20,859 nucleotides of DNA, from assembly GCA_036519295.1 (NCBI GenBank), contig DATDLN010000227.1, forward strand, positions 1 to 20,859. The letters are read 5' to 3'. This document shows, piece after piece, positions 1 to 9,620 of this stretch. The stretch comes from JACVRW01 sp036519295 (lineage in GTDB: Bacteria; Actinomycetota; Thermoleophilia; Solirubrobacterales; Thermoleophilaceae). Numbering within the stretch: the stretch's first letter is position 1; each line of letters opens with the position of its first letter. The translations under genes and the position numbers were made by a program. Under the pieces are notes generated by a model. The model was not told the DNA's origin. It saw nothing but the letters and a program-made list of their open reading frames with translations, and searched no databases.

Positions 1-193
1 CGTCGCGACCTTCGCTTGGGTCCACCGAGCCAAGTCCCCGTCTTGTCACCAGAGGTGGGATCCTCTACCCCGGACTGGGGACCGTTTAGGACACTCAATT
101 GGACTCCAAACGCCGAAAGCCGCCCTCAACGCGGGCCGACTGCCGCCGCACGGCGGGCACAAAATCCGGCGATTAGCAGGGTAAACCGAGAGA

Positions 194-266
194 TGGCGAG
201 GCCCAGAATCGAACTGGGGACACCACGATTTTCAGTCGTGTGCTCTACCGACTGAGCTACCTCGCC
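194..266 (-). tRNA. tRNA-Phe (anticodon GAA)
   Basis: On the minus strand the sequence folds into a full cloverleaf. The acceptor arm is GGCGAGG paired with CCTCGCC, with discriminator A at position 194. The D-arm is GCTC/GAGC. The anticodon arm is CACGA/TCGTG around loop CTGAAAA, giving anticodon GAA. The T-arm is CCCAG/CTGGG around TTCGATT. The CCA tail is not encoded, since the bases after the discriminator are TCT. The 193 bases on its 3' side (positions 1-193) hold no convincing gene. tRNA-Phe genes are common integration targets, but no integrase or repeated 3' end is visible here. Confidence 0.96.
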
Positions 267-297
267 GGAAAGTCGGGCGTCGATGGTAGCGGAGGAC

Positions 298-316
298 CAT
301 ACCCCCTAGGGGTATG
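298..316. promoter_or_regulatory. CsoR-like copper operator overlapping a -10 element
   Basis: This is a perfect inverted repeat with 8-bp arms, CATACCCC and GGGGTATG, separated by CTA. A-T-A flanks around C-runs and G-runs are the known pattern of operators bound by the copper sensor CsoR and its relatives. The right arm overlaps TATGCT (313-318), which fits a -10 element (TANNNT) and would start transcription near 325, just before the ATG at 331. Binding would therefore block RNA polymerase. It also covers the only Shine-Dalgarno-like bases (AGGGG, 308-312). The palindrome is seen directly. The identity of the repressor is inferred, and no csoR gene lies in the window. Confidence 0.7.
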
Positions 317-321
317 CTACG

Positions 322-915
322 ATGCCGCCCATGGAAGCCGCTGCTACGCGTTCGGACCACCACCACGAGCCGCTGCCCACCTCGGGGCGGGCACTCGATC
401 AGGTAGCGCTCAGCGCGACCCTGCACTGCCTCACCGGCTGCGCGATCGGCGAGATCGTGGGTGTGGCGATTGGGACCGCGCTCGGCTGGTCGAACCTCGC
501 CACGATCGTGCTGGCGATCGCCCTGGCATTCCTCTTCGGCTACTCCCTCACCAGCCTGCCGCTCCTGCGGGCCGGGCTTGCGCTGGCGGCGGTGATCCCC
601 ATCGCCTTCGCCTCGGACACGCTGTCGATCGCGACGATGGAGCTTGTCGACAACGCGATCATCCTCGTGATTCCAGGCGCGATGGAGGCCGGGCTCGGCG
701 ACCTTCTGTTCTGGGGCAGCCTGGCCGCCGCACTGGTGATAGCGGGCGTCGCGGCCTTCCCGGTCAACCGCTGGCTGCTCCGGCGCGGCAAGGGTCACGC
801 CGCCGTGCACGAGACGGGTATCCACGGCGGCCCGTCTCCCCGGGTGGTGGGGATCATCGTGGTGCTCGCCGCGGTGTTCGGCGCGACAGTGCTGATCGCC
901 GAGGCGCTCGGCTAG
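322..915 (+). CDS. DUF4396 family membrane protein, probably copper-regulated
   Basis: This integral membrane protein of about 197 residues has roughly five hydrophobic segments (about 30-56, 59-80, 85-118, 127-152 and 175-197). The first contains HCLTGCAIGE, a Cys-x3-Cys pair with a neighbouring His and Glu that resembles the conserved core of the DUF4396 family. The N-terminus carries a His-rich stretch (DHHHE), a possible metal ligand. The function of the family is not established. A CsoR-like palindrome lies directly upstream, so a role in copper handling or copper stress is a reasonable inference. The start is uncertain: ATG at 322 has AGGGG nine bases upstream, while ATG at 331 (three codons later) suits a near-leaderless transcript from TATGCT at 313. 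The gene converges with the ferritin-like gene, 15 nt away, with no obvious terminator hairpin between them. Confidence 0.85.
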   Translation: MPPMEAAATRSDHHHEPLPTSGRALDQVALSATLHCLTGCAIGEIVGVAIGTALGWSNLATIVLAIALAFLFGYSLTSLPLLRAGLALAAVIPIAFASDTLSIATMELVDNAIILVIPGAMEAGLGDLLFWGSLAAALVIAGVAAFPVNRWLLRRGKGHAAVHETGIHGGPSPRVVGIIVVLAAVFGATVLIAEALG

Positions 916-930
916 AGACGAGAAACGACC

Positions 931-1449
931 TCAGGCCAAGCCCTCGGCCTTGTACTCGCGCAGGAACCCCTCGAAGAGGCGCCGGTGGCCCTCCTCGTCG
1001 TGGAGGATCGCGATCACCATGTCCTGGGTGACGAGGTCCTTGTCGTCGCAGAACTCGACGATCTTGTTGTAGTGGTCGATCGCACCGGTCTCGGCCTCGA
1101 TCACACCCTTGATCACGTGCACGATGTCGGTCTGCTCGTCGGGAGGCTGCAGGTAGCTCTGCTCGGCGGAGAAGTCGAGTGAGCCCGGCACGACGCCGTA
1201 GAGCTCCTTGATCCGCTGTCCGAATTGGCGCGCGTGGCCGAGCTCCTCCTGGATGTCCTCCTCGAGCGACTCGATGATCTCCTGCGCGCGCACGCCGTCC
1301 GGGTTGATCGAGTTGGCGGTGTAGCTGATCACCGTCTCGATCTCCATCCAGTACGCCTTTGTCAGCAGATCGATCAGCTGCGCGCGCTCGTCCCGCATCT
1401 CGTCGCTGAGAATGCCGTGGTGGGGTGTCGCGGTTGTCTCTGGAGCCAT
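931..1449 (-). CDS. Ferritin-like / bacterioferritin-type diiron protein
   Basis: This 172-residue, mostly helical protein has the ferritin-like four-helix pattern. Iron ligands can be read in order: Glu36/Glu38 in helix A (WMEIETVISY), E69-x2-H72 in helix B, Glu118/Glu120 in helix C (EAETGAIDHY) and E152-x2-H155 in helix D. Two ExxH motifs plus single Glu ligands form a classic dinuclear iron site. The likely role is cytoplasmic iron oxidation and storage or oxidative-stress protection. The length fits bacterioferritin (about 160 residues), but a haem-binding Met was not confirmed, so bacterioferritin proper is not certain. The start is supported by AGGAGG six bases upstream of the ATG. It is divergent from the EcsC gene, with 44 nt between start codons. 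The adjoining gene carries a copper-type operator, so this end of the window may be metal-related. Confidence 0.9.
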   Translation of the reverse strand: MAPETTATPHHGILSDEMRDERAQLIDLLTKAYWMEIETVISYTANSINPDGVRAQEIIESLEEDIQEELGHARQFGQRIKELYGVVPGSLDFSAEQSYLQPPDEQTDIVHVIKGVIEAETGAIDHYNKIVEFCDDKDLVTQDMVIAILHDEEGHRRLFEGFLREYKAEGLA

Positions 1450-1493
1450 GTGAACCTCCTACCTCAACGGCCGGGTCGCCAAACTGCGAACGG

Positions 1494-2144
1494 ATGACCA
1501 CCGAGTCCGAGCTCGAGGGGTTCGAGAGACCGCCCCAGTCGCTCTGGAACCGAATCCTCGCAGAACCGGCCCGGGCGCCCGAGTACATCGCGCTCGCGGC
1601 GGCGGACCACTTCGGCCCCGAGGCGGCGGAGTGGGTCCGGATCGCCGGCCCTGGCCACACGCCGAGGAAACTCGCGCGGATCGCCTACCGCAAGCACGTG
1701 CGGCTCGCGCGCCTCGAGGGAGGGCTCCTCGGCCTCGGCGGAGTGTTCACGATGGCCCCCGACATCGTGGCGTTGCTTTGGATCCAGAGCCGCATGATCT
1801 TCTATATCGCCGCGGCCCACGGCTACGACCCCCGCCACCCGATGCGCCCGGCCGAGCTGCTGGCGCTCCAGGGCGTCTACGAGACTCCGGCCGACGCACG
1901 CCGGGCGCTCGACGGGGTGGGCAAGCACCTAGCGGTGGCCGTGGCCGAGCGGACGATTTCCGGCCGCCCCATGGACAGGCTGCACCGGCGGCTCGCGAGA
2001 TACCTCCTCCAGCGCCTCGCCCGGCACTACGGCGGCAAGATGATCCCGATCATCGGCGCCCCGCTGGGGGCGATGCAGAACGCGGGCACGACAAAGGACC
2101 TCGGCAGGCTCGCCCTCACGTACTACGGCGGGCGAGACGGCTAG
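1494..2144 (+). CDS. EcsC family protein
   Basis: The 216-residue product resembles the EcsC family. The signature region is at about residues 76-112: a glycine-rich hydrophobic stretch (GGLLGLGGVFTMAPDIVALL), then an amphipathic helix ending in IAAAHGYDP. A further glycine-containing hydrophobic stretch (GGKMIPIIGAPLGAM) lies near the C-terminus. EcsC was named from the Bacillus ecsABC ABC-transporter locus, but its biochemical role is unknown. No ABC transporter gene adjoins it here. The ATG at 1494 was preferred over an in-frame start at 1425, which would overlap the divergent ferritin gene and add a low-complexity leader. There is no Shine-Dalgarno, but CAAACT (1480-1485) lies eight bases upstream and could be the -10 of a leaderless transcript. 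Its TAG stop shares CTAG with the stop of the convergent SDR gene. Confidence 0.83.
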   Translation: MTTESELEGFERPPQSLWNRILAEPARAPEYIALAAADHFGPEAAEWVRIAGPGHTPRKLARIAYRKHVRLARLEGGLLGLGGVFTMAPDIVALLWIQSRMIFYIAAAHGYDPRHPMRPAELLALQGVYETPADARRALDGVGKHLAVAVAERTISGRPMDRLHRRLARYLLQRLARHYGGKMIPIIGAPLGAMQNAGTTKDLGRLALTYYGGRDG

Positions 2145-2809
2145 CCCTGGCCGTACACCGGGATCGCCGCTCCGCTCGTCGGCTTCGAGTCCTCCGACAC
2201 CAGGAAGCGGATCACCTTCGCCACTTCCTCGGGCGGCACCCACTTGGACCAGTCCGCGTCGGGCTGAGCCTCGCGGTTGGCCGGGGTATCGATCACGCTC
2301 GGCAGGATCGCGTTGCAGCGGATCCCGTGGCCGCGGTATTCGGCATCGAGTACCTGGATGAAGGCCAGCACCGCCGCCTTGCCGGTGATGTAGCCGGCGG
2401 CGCCTGGAAAGGGGCGCAGCGCGGGCCGCGCGGATACTCCGACGAATGCCCCGCCGCCGCGCTCGATCATGCGCGGCATCGCCGCGCGGGCGAGTGTGAA
2501 CGCGGGAGTCAGGTTCAGCCGGATCAGGCGCTCGAAGTCCTCGGGCTCCGTCTCGTGCACGCGCGGGCCGGAGCTGAAGCCGCCGACAAGGTCGACGACC
2601 GCCTCGAGCTCCTCGACCACCCGGACCGCCGCCTCCGCCGCGCCCGCGTCGAAGAGGTCGGCCTCGACGAGCTCCACCGGCAGCGTGGCGAGCCGCTCGC
2701 GCTCCTCCGGCACGATCCACGTCGCGACGACCGTGTGGCCCGCGTCGACGAGCTCGTGCACCACGGCCGTCCCGAGGGCGCCGGTGCCGCCGGCGACGAC
2801 CACTCCCAT
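2141..2809 (-). CDS. SDR family NAD(P)-dependent oxidoreductase
   Basis: This 222-residue short-chain dehydrogenase/reductase is complete. The N-terminal dinucleotide motif GGTGALG (residues 7-13) fits the TGxxxGxG pattern. The catalytic triad appears as Ser126 (VSARPAL), Tyr140 and Lys144 (YITGK). The RLNLTPAF segment supplies the expected Asn of the family. The C-terminal ASGGAIPVYG-like ending of classical SDRs appears as TSGAAIPVYGQG. The first strand begins almost at the start Met, which supports the chosen start, and GGGAG lies 7-9 bases upstream. The substrate cannot be told. The gene is divergent from the OB/HD hydrolase with an 80-nt gap, and it converges with the EcsC gene with overlapping stop codons. 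Confidence 0.93.
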   Translation of the reverse strand: MGVVVAGGTGALGTAVVHELVDAGHTVVATWIVPEERERLATLPVELVEADLFDAGAAEAAVRVVEELEAVVDLVGGFSSGPRVHETEPEDFERLIRLNLTPAFTLARAAMPRMIERGGGAFVGVSARPALRPFPGAAGYITGKAAVLAFIQVLDAEYRGHGIRCNAILPSVIDTPANREAQPDADWSKWVPPEEVAKVIRFLVSEDSKPTSGAAIPVYGQG

Positions 2810-2873
2810 GTCAGGTTCTCCCGACGGGGGGCGACTCCATCTGTGTGCAGGCTATCCCGTCCGACCACCGCTC

Positions 2874-2879
2874 TACCGT
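2874..2879 (+). promoter_or_regulatory. Possible -10 element (TACCGT) for the OB/HD gene
   Basis: TACCGT fits TANNNT and ends ten bases before the ATG at 2890, where no Shine-Dalgarno sequence is present. This would give a transcript with a very short leader. No good -35 was found. The same arrangement recurs before other SD-less starts in the window. Confidence 0.3.
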
Positions 2880-2889
2880 CGCAAACTCG

Positions 2890-3891
2890 ATGGAGCAGAC
2901 CTCGCTCACCCTCTCGAAGTGCTTCGTGCGCGACCTGGTCGATGGCCAGGAGCTCGACGCCGTGTTCGTCGTGCGCGCCCACAGCCGCCGCCAGAAGCGC
3001 AACGGTGAGCCCTTCCTGAAGCTCCAGCTGGGAGACGTCACAGGCAGCGTCGAGGCCGTGGTCTGGGACGCCGTCGAGGAGCTCGCACCGGTCTGCTGCA
3101 CCGGCGCGGTGGTGCGCGTGCTGGGTCGGTTCGCAGTTGACGAGCGCTACGGCGGCGGCATAACCGTTCGCGCCGCGCGCGCCGCGGTCGACGGTGAGTA
3201 CGAGCTCGCGGACCTCACCGACGGGCCGCACGTCCCGTACGAGCAGATGGTGGCCGACCTGGGGGAGCTCGTCGCCACGATCCAGCGGCCGCACCTGCGC
3301 GACCTGCTGCGGCGATTGATCCATTCCTCCACCGACAGCGGCCGAGGCTGGCACCAGGCGCCCGCGGCCAAGTACTACCACCAGGCCTACCGCCATGGGC
3401 TGCTCGAGCACTCCTTGTCGGTGGCCCAGGGCGTCAGCGCCCTCGCGGCCACGTTCCCCGCCATCGACCGCGATGTCGCGGTCACGGGCGCGCTCGTCCA
3501 CGACATCGGCAAGGTGGAGGCCTACGCGCTCGTGAACGGCGCCATCGAGCTGACCGACGCCGGAAAGCTGCTCGGCGAGATCGCGCTCGGCTACTACACG
3601 GTGCGCCGCGAGATCGAGCGCATCGAGGGCTTCCCGGCAGAGGATGCGGACGCGCTTCTTCACATCGTCCTGAGTCACCACGGCCGCCTCGAGCACGGCA
3701 GCCCGGTTATGCCCTGCACGCGCGAGGCGACGCTGGTGCACTTCATCGACAACCTCGGCGGAAATCTGGGCAGCTTCGACCGGATCGAGAAGGCGCTCGC
3801 CGACGGCGAGCGCTGGTCGGCGTTCGACCGCGGGCTGTCCACCTCGGCCTACTTCGCCCCGCGGGCGGAGCAGCCCCGCGAGGCGGCGTAG
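2890..3891 (+). CDS. OB-fold / HD-domain hydrolase, YhaM-like 3'-5' exoribonuclease
   Basis: The 333-residue protein has the layout of the YhaM family. An N-terminal OB-fold nucleic-acid-binding domain (about residues 15-105, with a GEPFLKLQLGDVTG core typical of tRNA_anti domains) is followed by an HD metal-dependent phosphohydrolase domain (about 165-305). Metal ligands are visible: His169 and His174 in YRHGLLEH, His204-Asp205 in ALVHDIGK, and His263/His264 in LSHHGRLEHGSP, which is near-diagnostic for YhaM. YhaM removes nucleotides from RNA (and DNA) 3' ends in a Mn-dependent way in Firmicutes; activity here is inferred. The ATG at 2890 was chosen because homology begins just after it (LSKCFVRDL); a GTG at 2845 would add 15 unrelated residues. 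The gene probably forms an operon with the CarS-like gene 11 nt downstream. Confidence 0.88.
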   Translation: MEQTSLTLSKCFVRDLVDGQELDAVFVVRAHSRRQKRNGEPFLKLQLGDVTGSVEAVVWDAVEELAPVCCTGAVVRVLGRFAVDERYGGGITVRAARAAVDGEYELADLTDGPHVPYEQMVADLGELVATIQRPHLRDLLRRLIHSSTDSGRGWHQAPAAKYYHQAYRHGLLEHSLSVAQGVSALAATFPAIDRDVAVTGALVHDIGKVEAYALVNGAIELTDAGKLLGEIALGYYTVRREIERIEGFPAEDADALLHIVLSHHGRLEHGSPVMPCTREATLVHFIDNLGGNLGSFDRIEKALADGERWSAFDRGLSTSAYFAPRAEQPREAA

Positions 3892-3902
3892 GCGCGCGAG
3901 CG

Positions 3903-4454
3903 GTGCGGTCGGCGTGGGCTTTCCTCCCCACGATCGGCGGGGCGCTCGTCCACGCCCCGATCCTGCGCTACGACCTGCTGCCCTCCCTCAAGGTCCCCCT
4001 CGACCTCGGCGCGGCTCCCGGCGGCAAGCGACTGCTCGGCGACAACAAGACCGTGCGCGGGGCGCTCGCGATGGCGGGCGGCACGTTCGCCGCCACGCTC
4101 GCCCTCCACAGGCTCGACTGGTACCGGCGGCGACTGCCGGCCGAGCTGCGTGCGGCGGGCGCGGCGCGACACGGCGCCGCGCTCGGAGCGGCGGTCGTGC
4201 TCGGCGAGCTGCCGAACAGCATCCTGAAGCGGCGGCTCGGCATCGGACCCGGCGAGCGCGGGGGGTCGGCGCTCGGGGTCGCGCTCGCCATCCACGACCA
4301 GGCCGACTTCGTGCTCGGCGCCTGGCCGCTCTTTCTGCCCGTGTGGCGGATGTCCGCCCGCCAGGTGGGCGAGGCCTTCGCGACCGTGGCCGCGGTGCAC
4401 GTGGGCGTAAATCTGGCCGGCTACGCGCTCGGCGCCCGTACGGCGCCGGTGTGA
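3903..4454 (+). CDS. CDP-archaeol synthase (CarS)-like membrane nucleotidyltransferase
   Basis: The 183-residue membrane protein matches the CarS/DUF46 family, related to CdsA. Three family blocks are in order: PLDLG followed by GKRLLGDNKTVRG (residues 32-53), LPNSILKRRLGIGPG (103-117), and DQADFVLGA (132-140), where Asp132 and Asp135 are likely metal ligands. Hydrophobic segments lie at about 54-68, 91-103, 123-145 and 160-180. Archaeal CarS transfers CMP from CTP to an unsaturated archaetidic acid in ether-lipid synthesis. In a bacterium the true substrate may be phosphatidic acid or another lipid phosphate, so the archaeal name is only a family label. The start is GTG at 3903, 11 nt after the HD gene stop. 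Its TGA directly abuts the stop of convergent coxG, forming TGATCA. Archaeal contamination is unlikely, since all neighbours are bacterial. Confidence 0.85.
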   Translation: MRSAWAFLPTIGGALVHAPILRYDLLPSLKVPLDLGAAPGGKRLLGDNKTVRGALAMAGGTFAATLALHRLDWYRRRLPAELRAAGAARHGAALGAAVVLGELPNSILKRRLGIGPGERGGSALGVALAIHDQADFVLGAWPLFLPVWRMSARQVGEAFATVAAVHVGVNLAGYALGARTAPV

Positions 4455-5024
4455 TCACTCGCGTCCGAACAGCCGCCTGAAGAAGCGAGCGATCGAGCGG
4501 AAGAAGGCGGCGATCCCGAGCCGCAGCCCGGACACCGGCTTGGCCGACTCGACCACCGCGGCCTGCGCCTCGGCTGGGGTCGCCTCGAGCTGCTTCTTGA
4601 GGCAGTCGGCGAAGCGTCCGACCAGCTGCGAGGACACGTCCGCCACCATCCCGCGCCCGTACTGCGCCGCCGGTCCGCTGAGGCTGAGGTCGGTCACGAT
4701 GTTCACGCGCGTGCCGCCGTTTGCGGCGGCCAGCGACGACTCGACCGTGGCGCGCGCGGCGCCGCGGCCGCGGACCTCGCGACCGTTCGCGGACAGCGTC
4801 ACCCGACGGCCCGCCTCGTCGACCTCCTTGCGGCTCACGTCGGTGGCGAACTTGAGCGAGACCGGGCCGAGCTTGACCCCGATGTTCGCCTTCCAGTTCG
4901 AGTCGTCGACCGTCTCAGTGAGCTCGGCGCCCGGCATGCAGGGCACGACCCGGGGCACGTCGAGCAACAGCTCCCACGCCTGCTCCGGCGGCGCGGGAAC
5001 CTCGAACGAGTTCTCAAGACGCAT
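4455..5024 (-). CDS. coxG: CoxG, CO dehydrogenase subunit G (SRPBCC fold) with membrane-tether tail
   Basis: The 189-residue protein starts as a CoxG-type SRPBCC/START-like domain (MRLENSFEVPAPPEQAWELL, then DVPRVVPCMPGAEL, a CoxG hallmark). This domain forms a hydrophobic pocket for a small apolar ligand. The last 26 residues (164-189) are an amphipathic, arginine- and phenylalanine-rich segment (AAFFRSIARFFRRLF) that should lie on the inner face of the membrane. CoxG proteins are tied to aerobic CO dehydrogenase and are thought to connect the soluble enzyme to the membrane quinone pool; that role is inferred here from family and position. The start is well supported by GAGGAGG upstream of ATG 5024. 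The gene overlaps the preceding XdhC-like gene by 11 nt, and it is the last gene of the cox operon. Confidence 0.92.
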   Translation of the reverse strand: MRLENSFEVPAPPEQAWELLLDVPRVVPCMPGAELTETVDDSNWKANIGVKLGPVSLKFATDVSRKEVDEAGRRVTLSANGREVRGRGAARATVESSLAAANGGTRVNIVTDLSLSGPAAQYGRGMVADVSSQLVGRFADCLKKQLEATPAEAQAAVVESAKPVSGLRLGIAAFFRSIARFFRRLFGRE

Positions 5025-5774
5025 CGGCACCCTCCTCGGCGTGAGTGCGGTTGGACTCGGACGGCGCGCGGGTATGCCGCCACGCCACGAGCTGGGCGAG
5101 GATAGCCACCGCGATCTCTTCCTGGGCCGAGGCGCCGAGGTCGAGGCCGGCAGGACTGTGCACGCGCGCGAGCGACTCCTCGCCGATGCCCTCCTCGCGC
5201 ATCGTCGCGAGCACGCTTTGCGCCCGCCGCGCGCTGGCGACCAGGCCCACGTAGTGGGCGCGCGTGGCCAGCGCGGCCGCAATCGCCTCCTCGTCGCCGC
5301 GGCCCATGCTCGCCACCACCACCGCGTCGACCTCGGTCACGACCCCGTCCGACAGCCGCCAGCCGATGTCGCGCGCCAGCCGCGCAAGGGTGCGGGCGGC
5401 CGGGCTGTCGCCGACCACGGCGAGCAGCGGCGTCGGCAGGCAGGGCTCTATCAGAACCTCCACGGTCCCCTCCGACGCGCAGAGGCTCTCCGCGACGACG
5501 ACGTCGTCGGGCACTTCCAGGTCGGCTCCGGGCGGACAGATTCGCACCAGGCGCGGCTCACCCTCGGCAAGGGCCGCCAGCGCCTCGCGCACGACGATGT
5601 GCTCAGAGCAGTCGCCGCCCACCCATCCATGGAGCGCCCCCTCGCCCGTGACGAGGGCCCTGTCGCCGCGCCGCGTGGAGGCAGGGCGCAAGACGCGCAT
5701 CACGGTCGCAAGCACGAACGGCTCGCCGCGCGCGGCCAGCCGCCCGGCCTCGACGAGCACCTCGGCTGGGAACG

Positions 5775-5778
<4 letters not shown>
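5014..5778 (-). CDS. XdhC/CoxF/CoxI family molybdoenzyme maturation factor
   Basis: The 254-residue protein matches the XdhC family. The N-terminal XdhC domain contains LATVMRVLRPASTRRGDRAL and a glycine-cysteine loop GWVGGDCSEHIVVREAL. A C-terminal Rossmann-like domain follows (LAVVGDSPAARTLARLARDIGW, then GLVASARRAQSV and GLDLGASAQEEIAVAIL, the usual XdhC ending). XdhC proteins bind and modify molybdenum cofactor (addition of the terminal sulfido ligand) and pass it to xanthine-dehydrogenase-family enzymes. CoxF and CoxI of CO-oxidising bacteria belong to this family. Which of the two it represents cannot be decided. The GTG start at 5778 overlaps the coxL TGA stop as GTGA (5775-5778), showing tight translational coupling to the enzyme it would mature. 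A much longer frame upstream lies entirely inside coxL and was rejected. Confidence 0.88.
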
Positions 5779-8123
<2,345 letters not shown>

Positions 8124-8126
8124 CCC

Positions 8127-8632
8127 CTAACTCTCCTCTCGCATCGCGGTGGCCGCCTGGCGCACCGCCTTGACGATGTTCTGATAGCCGGTGCAGCGGC
8201 AGATGTTTCCCGACAGCGCCCAGCGGATCTCTTCCTCGCTCGGATCCGGGTTTTCCTCGAGCAGCGCGATCGCCGTAAGCATCATGCCCGGCGTGCAGAA
8301 GCCGCACTGGAGCCCGTGCTGCTCGTGGAAGGCCGCCTGCATCGGATGCAGCCCCTCCGCTGTCTCGAGGCCCTCCACGGTCCCCACCTCGCGCCCGTCG
8401 GCTTGAACGGCGAGGACGGTGCACGACTTCACCGGCACACCGTCGAGCAGCACGGTGCATGCCCCGCAGTTGGTCGTGTCGCAGCCGATGTGGGTCCCGG
8501 TCAGCCCGAGCGTGTCGCGCAGGAAGCGGGCGAGCAGCAGCCGCGGCTCGATGTCGACGGAGCGCGGCTCGCCGTTGACCGAGACCGTGACGGTCCGGAT
8601 GGTCGGTGCGGCCGTGTCGAGCTCGGCCATGT

Positions 8633-8636
<4 letters not shown>
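8127..8636 (-). CDS. coxS: CO dehydrogenase small subunit, two [2Fe-2S] clusters
   Basis: The 169-residue iron-sulfur subunit has both expected clusters. The plant-ferredoxin-type N-terminal cluster uses Cys52, Cys57, Cys60 and Cys72 (GCDTTNCGACTVLLDG). The C-terminal helical cluster uses Cys111, Cys114, Cys146 and Cys148 (CGFC and NICRCTGYQ). It carries electrons from the Mo-Cu centre of CoxL to the FAD of CoxM. The HIGCDTTNCGACTV form with Asp-Thr-Thr is typical of CoxS compared with other xanthine oxidase family small subunits. The start ATG at 8636 overlaps the coxM stop as ATGA (8633-8636); a second in-frame ATG two codons later is an alternative. Gene order M-S-L matches form I CO dehydrogenase operons. 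Confidence 0.96.
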
Positions 8637-9490
<854 letters not shown>

Positions 9491-9517
9491 AACCCCTCCT
9501 TGGGCTTCAGCCAGCCG

Positions 9518-9547
9518 AGCTTACTCCCGGCAGGATCGCCCCCGCAA
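9518..9547 (-). promoter_or_regulatory. Possible cox operon promoter
   Basis: On the minus strand TTGCGG (9547-9542) and TAAGCT (9523-9518) are separated by 18 bp and lie upstream of coxM. Each matches the sigma-70 consensus at three of six positions, so this is a weak candidate within the 130-nt divergent gap. Confidence 0.28.
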
Positions 9548-9605
9548 GACCGCAAATACCGTCCTGGCGCCGAGCCACGGGGCGGATTTACACGGGTTTC
9601 CCGCT

Positions 9606-9611
9606 TATCCT
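9606..9611 (+). promoter_or_regulatory. -10 element (TATCCT) for a probably leaderless regulator mRNA
   Basis: TATCCT lies nine bases before ATG 9621, which has no Shine-Dalgarno sequence. Transcription would begin one to three bases before the start codon. A short inverted repeat CGGG-TTT-CCCG (9593-9603) lies just upstream. No convincing -35 was found at the normal distance. Confidence 0.45.
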
Positions 9612-9620
9612 CGTACAGCG

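Noticed and set aside
1..193. Possible prophage or integrative-element remnant next to tRNA-Phe
   Set aside because: No integrase, no direct repeat of the tRNA 3' end and no phage-like gene is visible, so the idea rests only on the tRNA type.
16..255. A 79-codon plus-strand frame upstream of and into the tRNA
   Set aside because: It overlaps the tRNA-Phe gene, has no ribosome-binding site and the product is low-complexity with no recognisable motif.
915..931. Bidirectional terminator between DUF4396 and the ferritin gene
   Set aside because: The 15-nt gap contains no inverted repeat and no T-run.
240..1031. Long plus-strand frame overlapping the DUF4396 gene
   Set aside because: Its product is Arg/Gly-rich as expected for a shifted frame of GC-rich DNA; the frame at 322 has clear membrane segments.
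3903..4454. Archaeal origin of the contig because of the CarS-like gene
   Set aside because: Every neighbour is of bacterial type, including CoxG, XdhC, YhaM-like, NlpC/P60 and the ydaO riboswitch.
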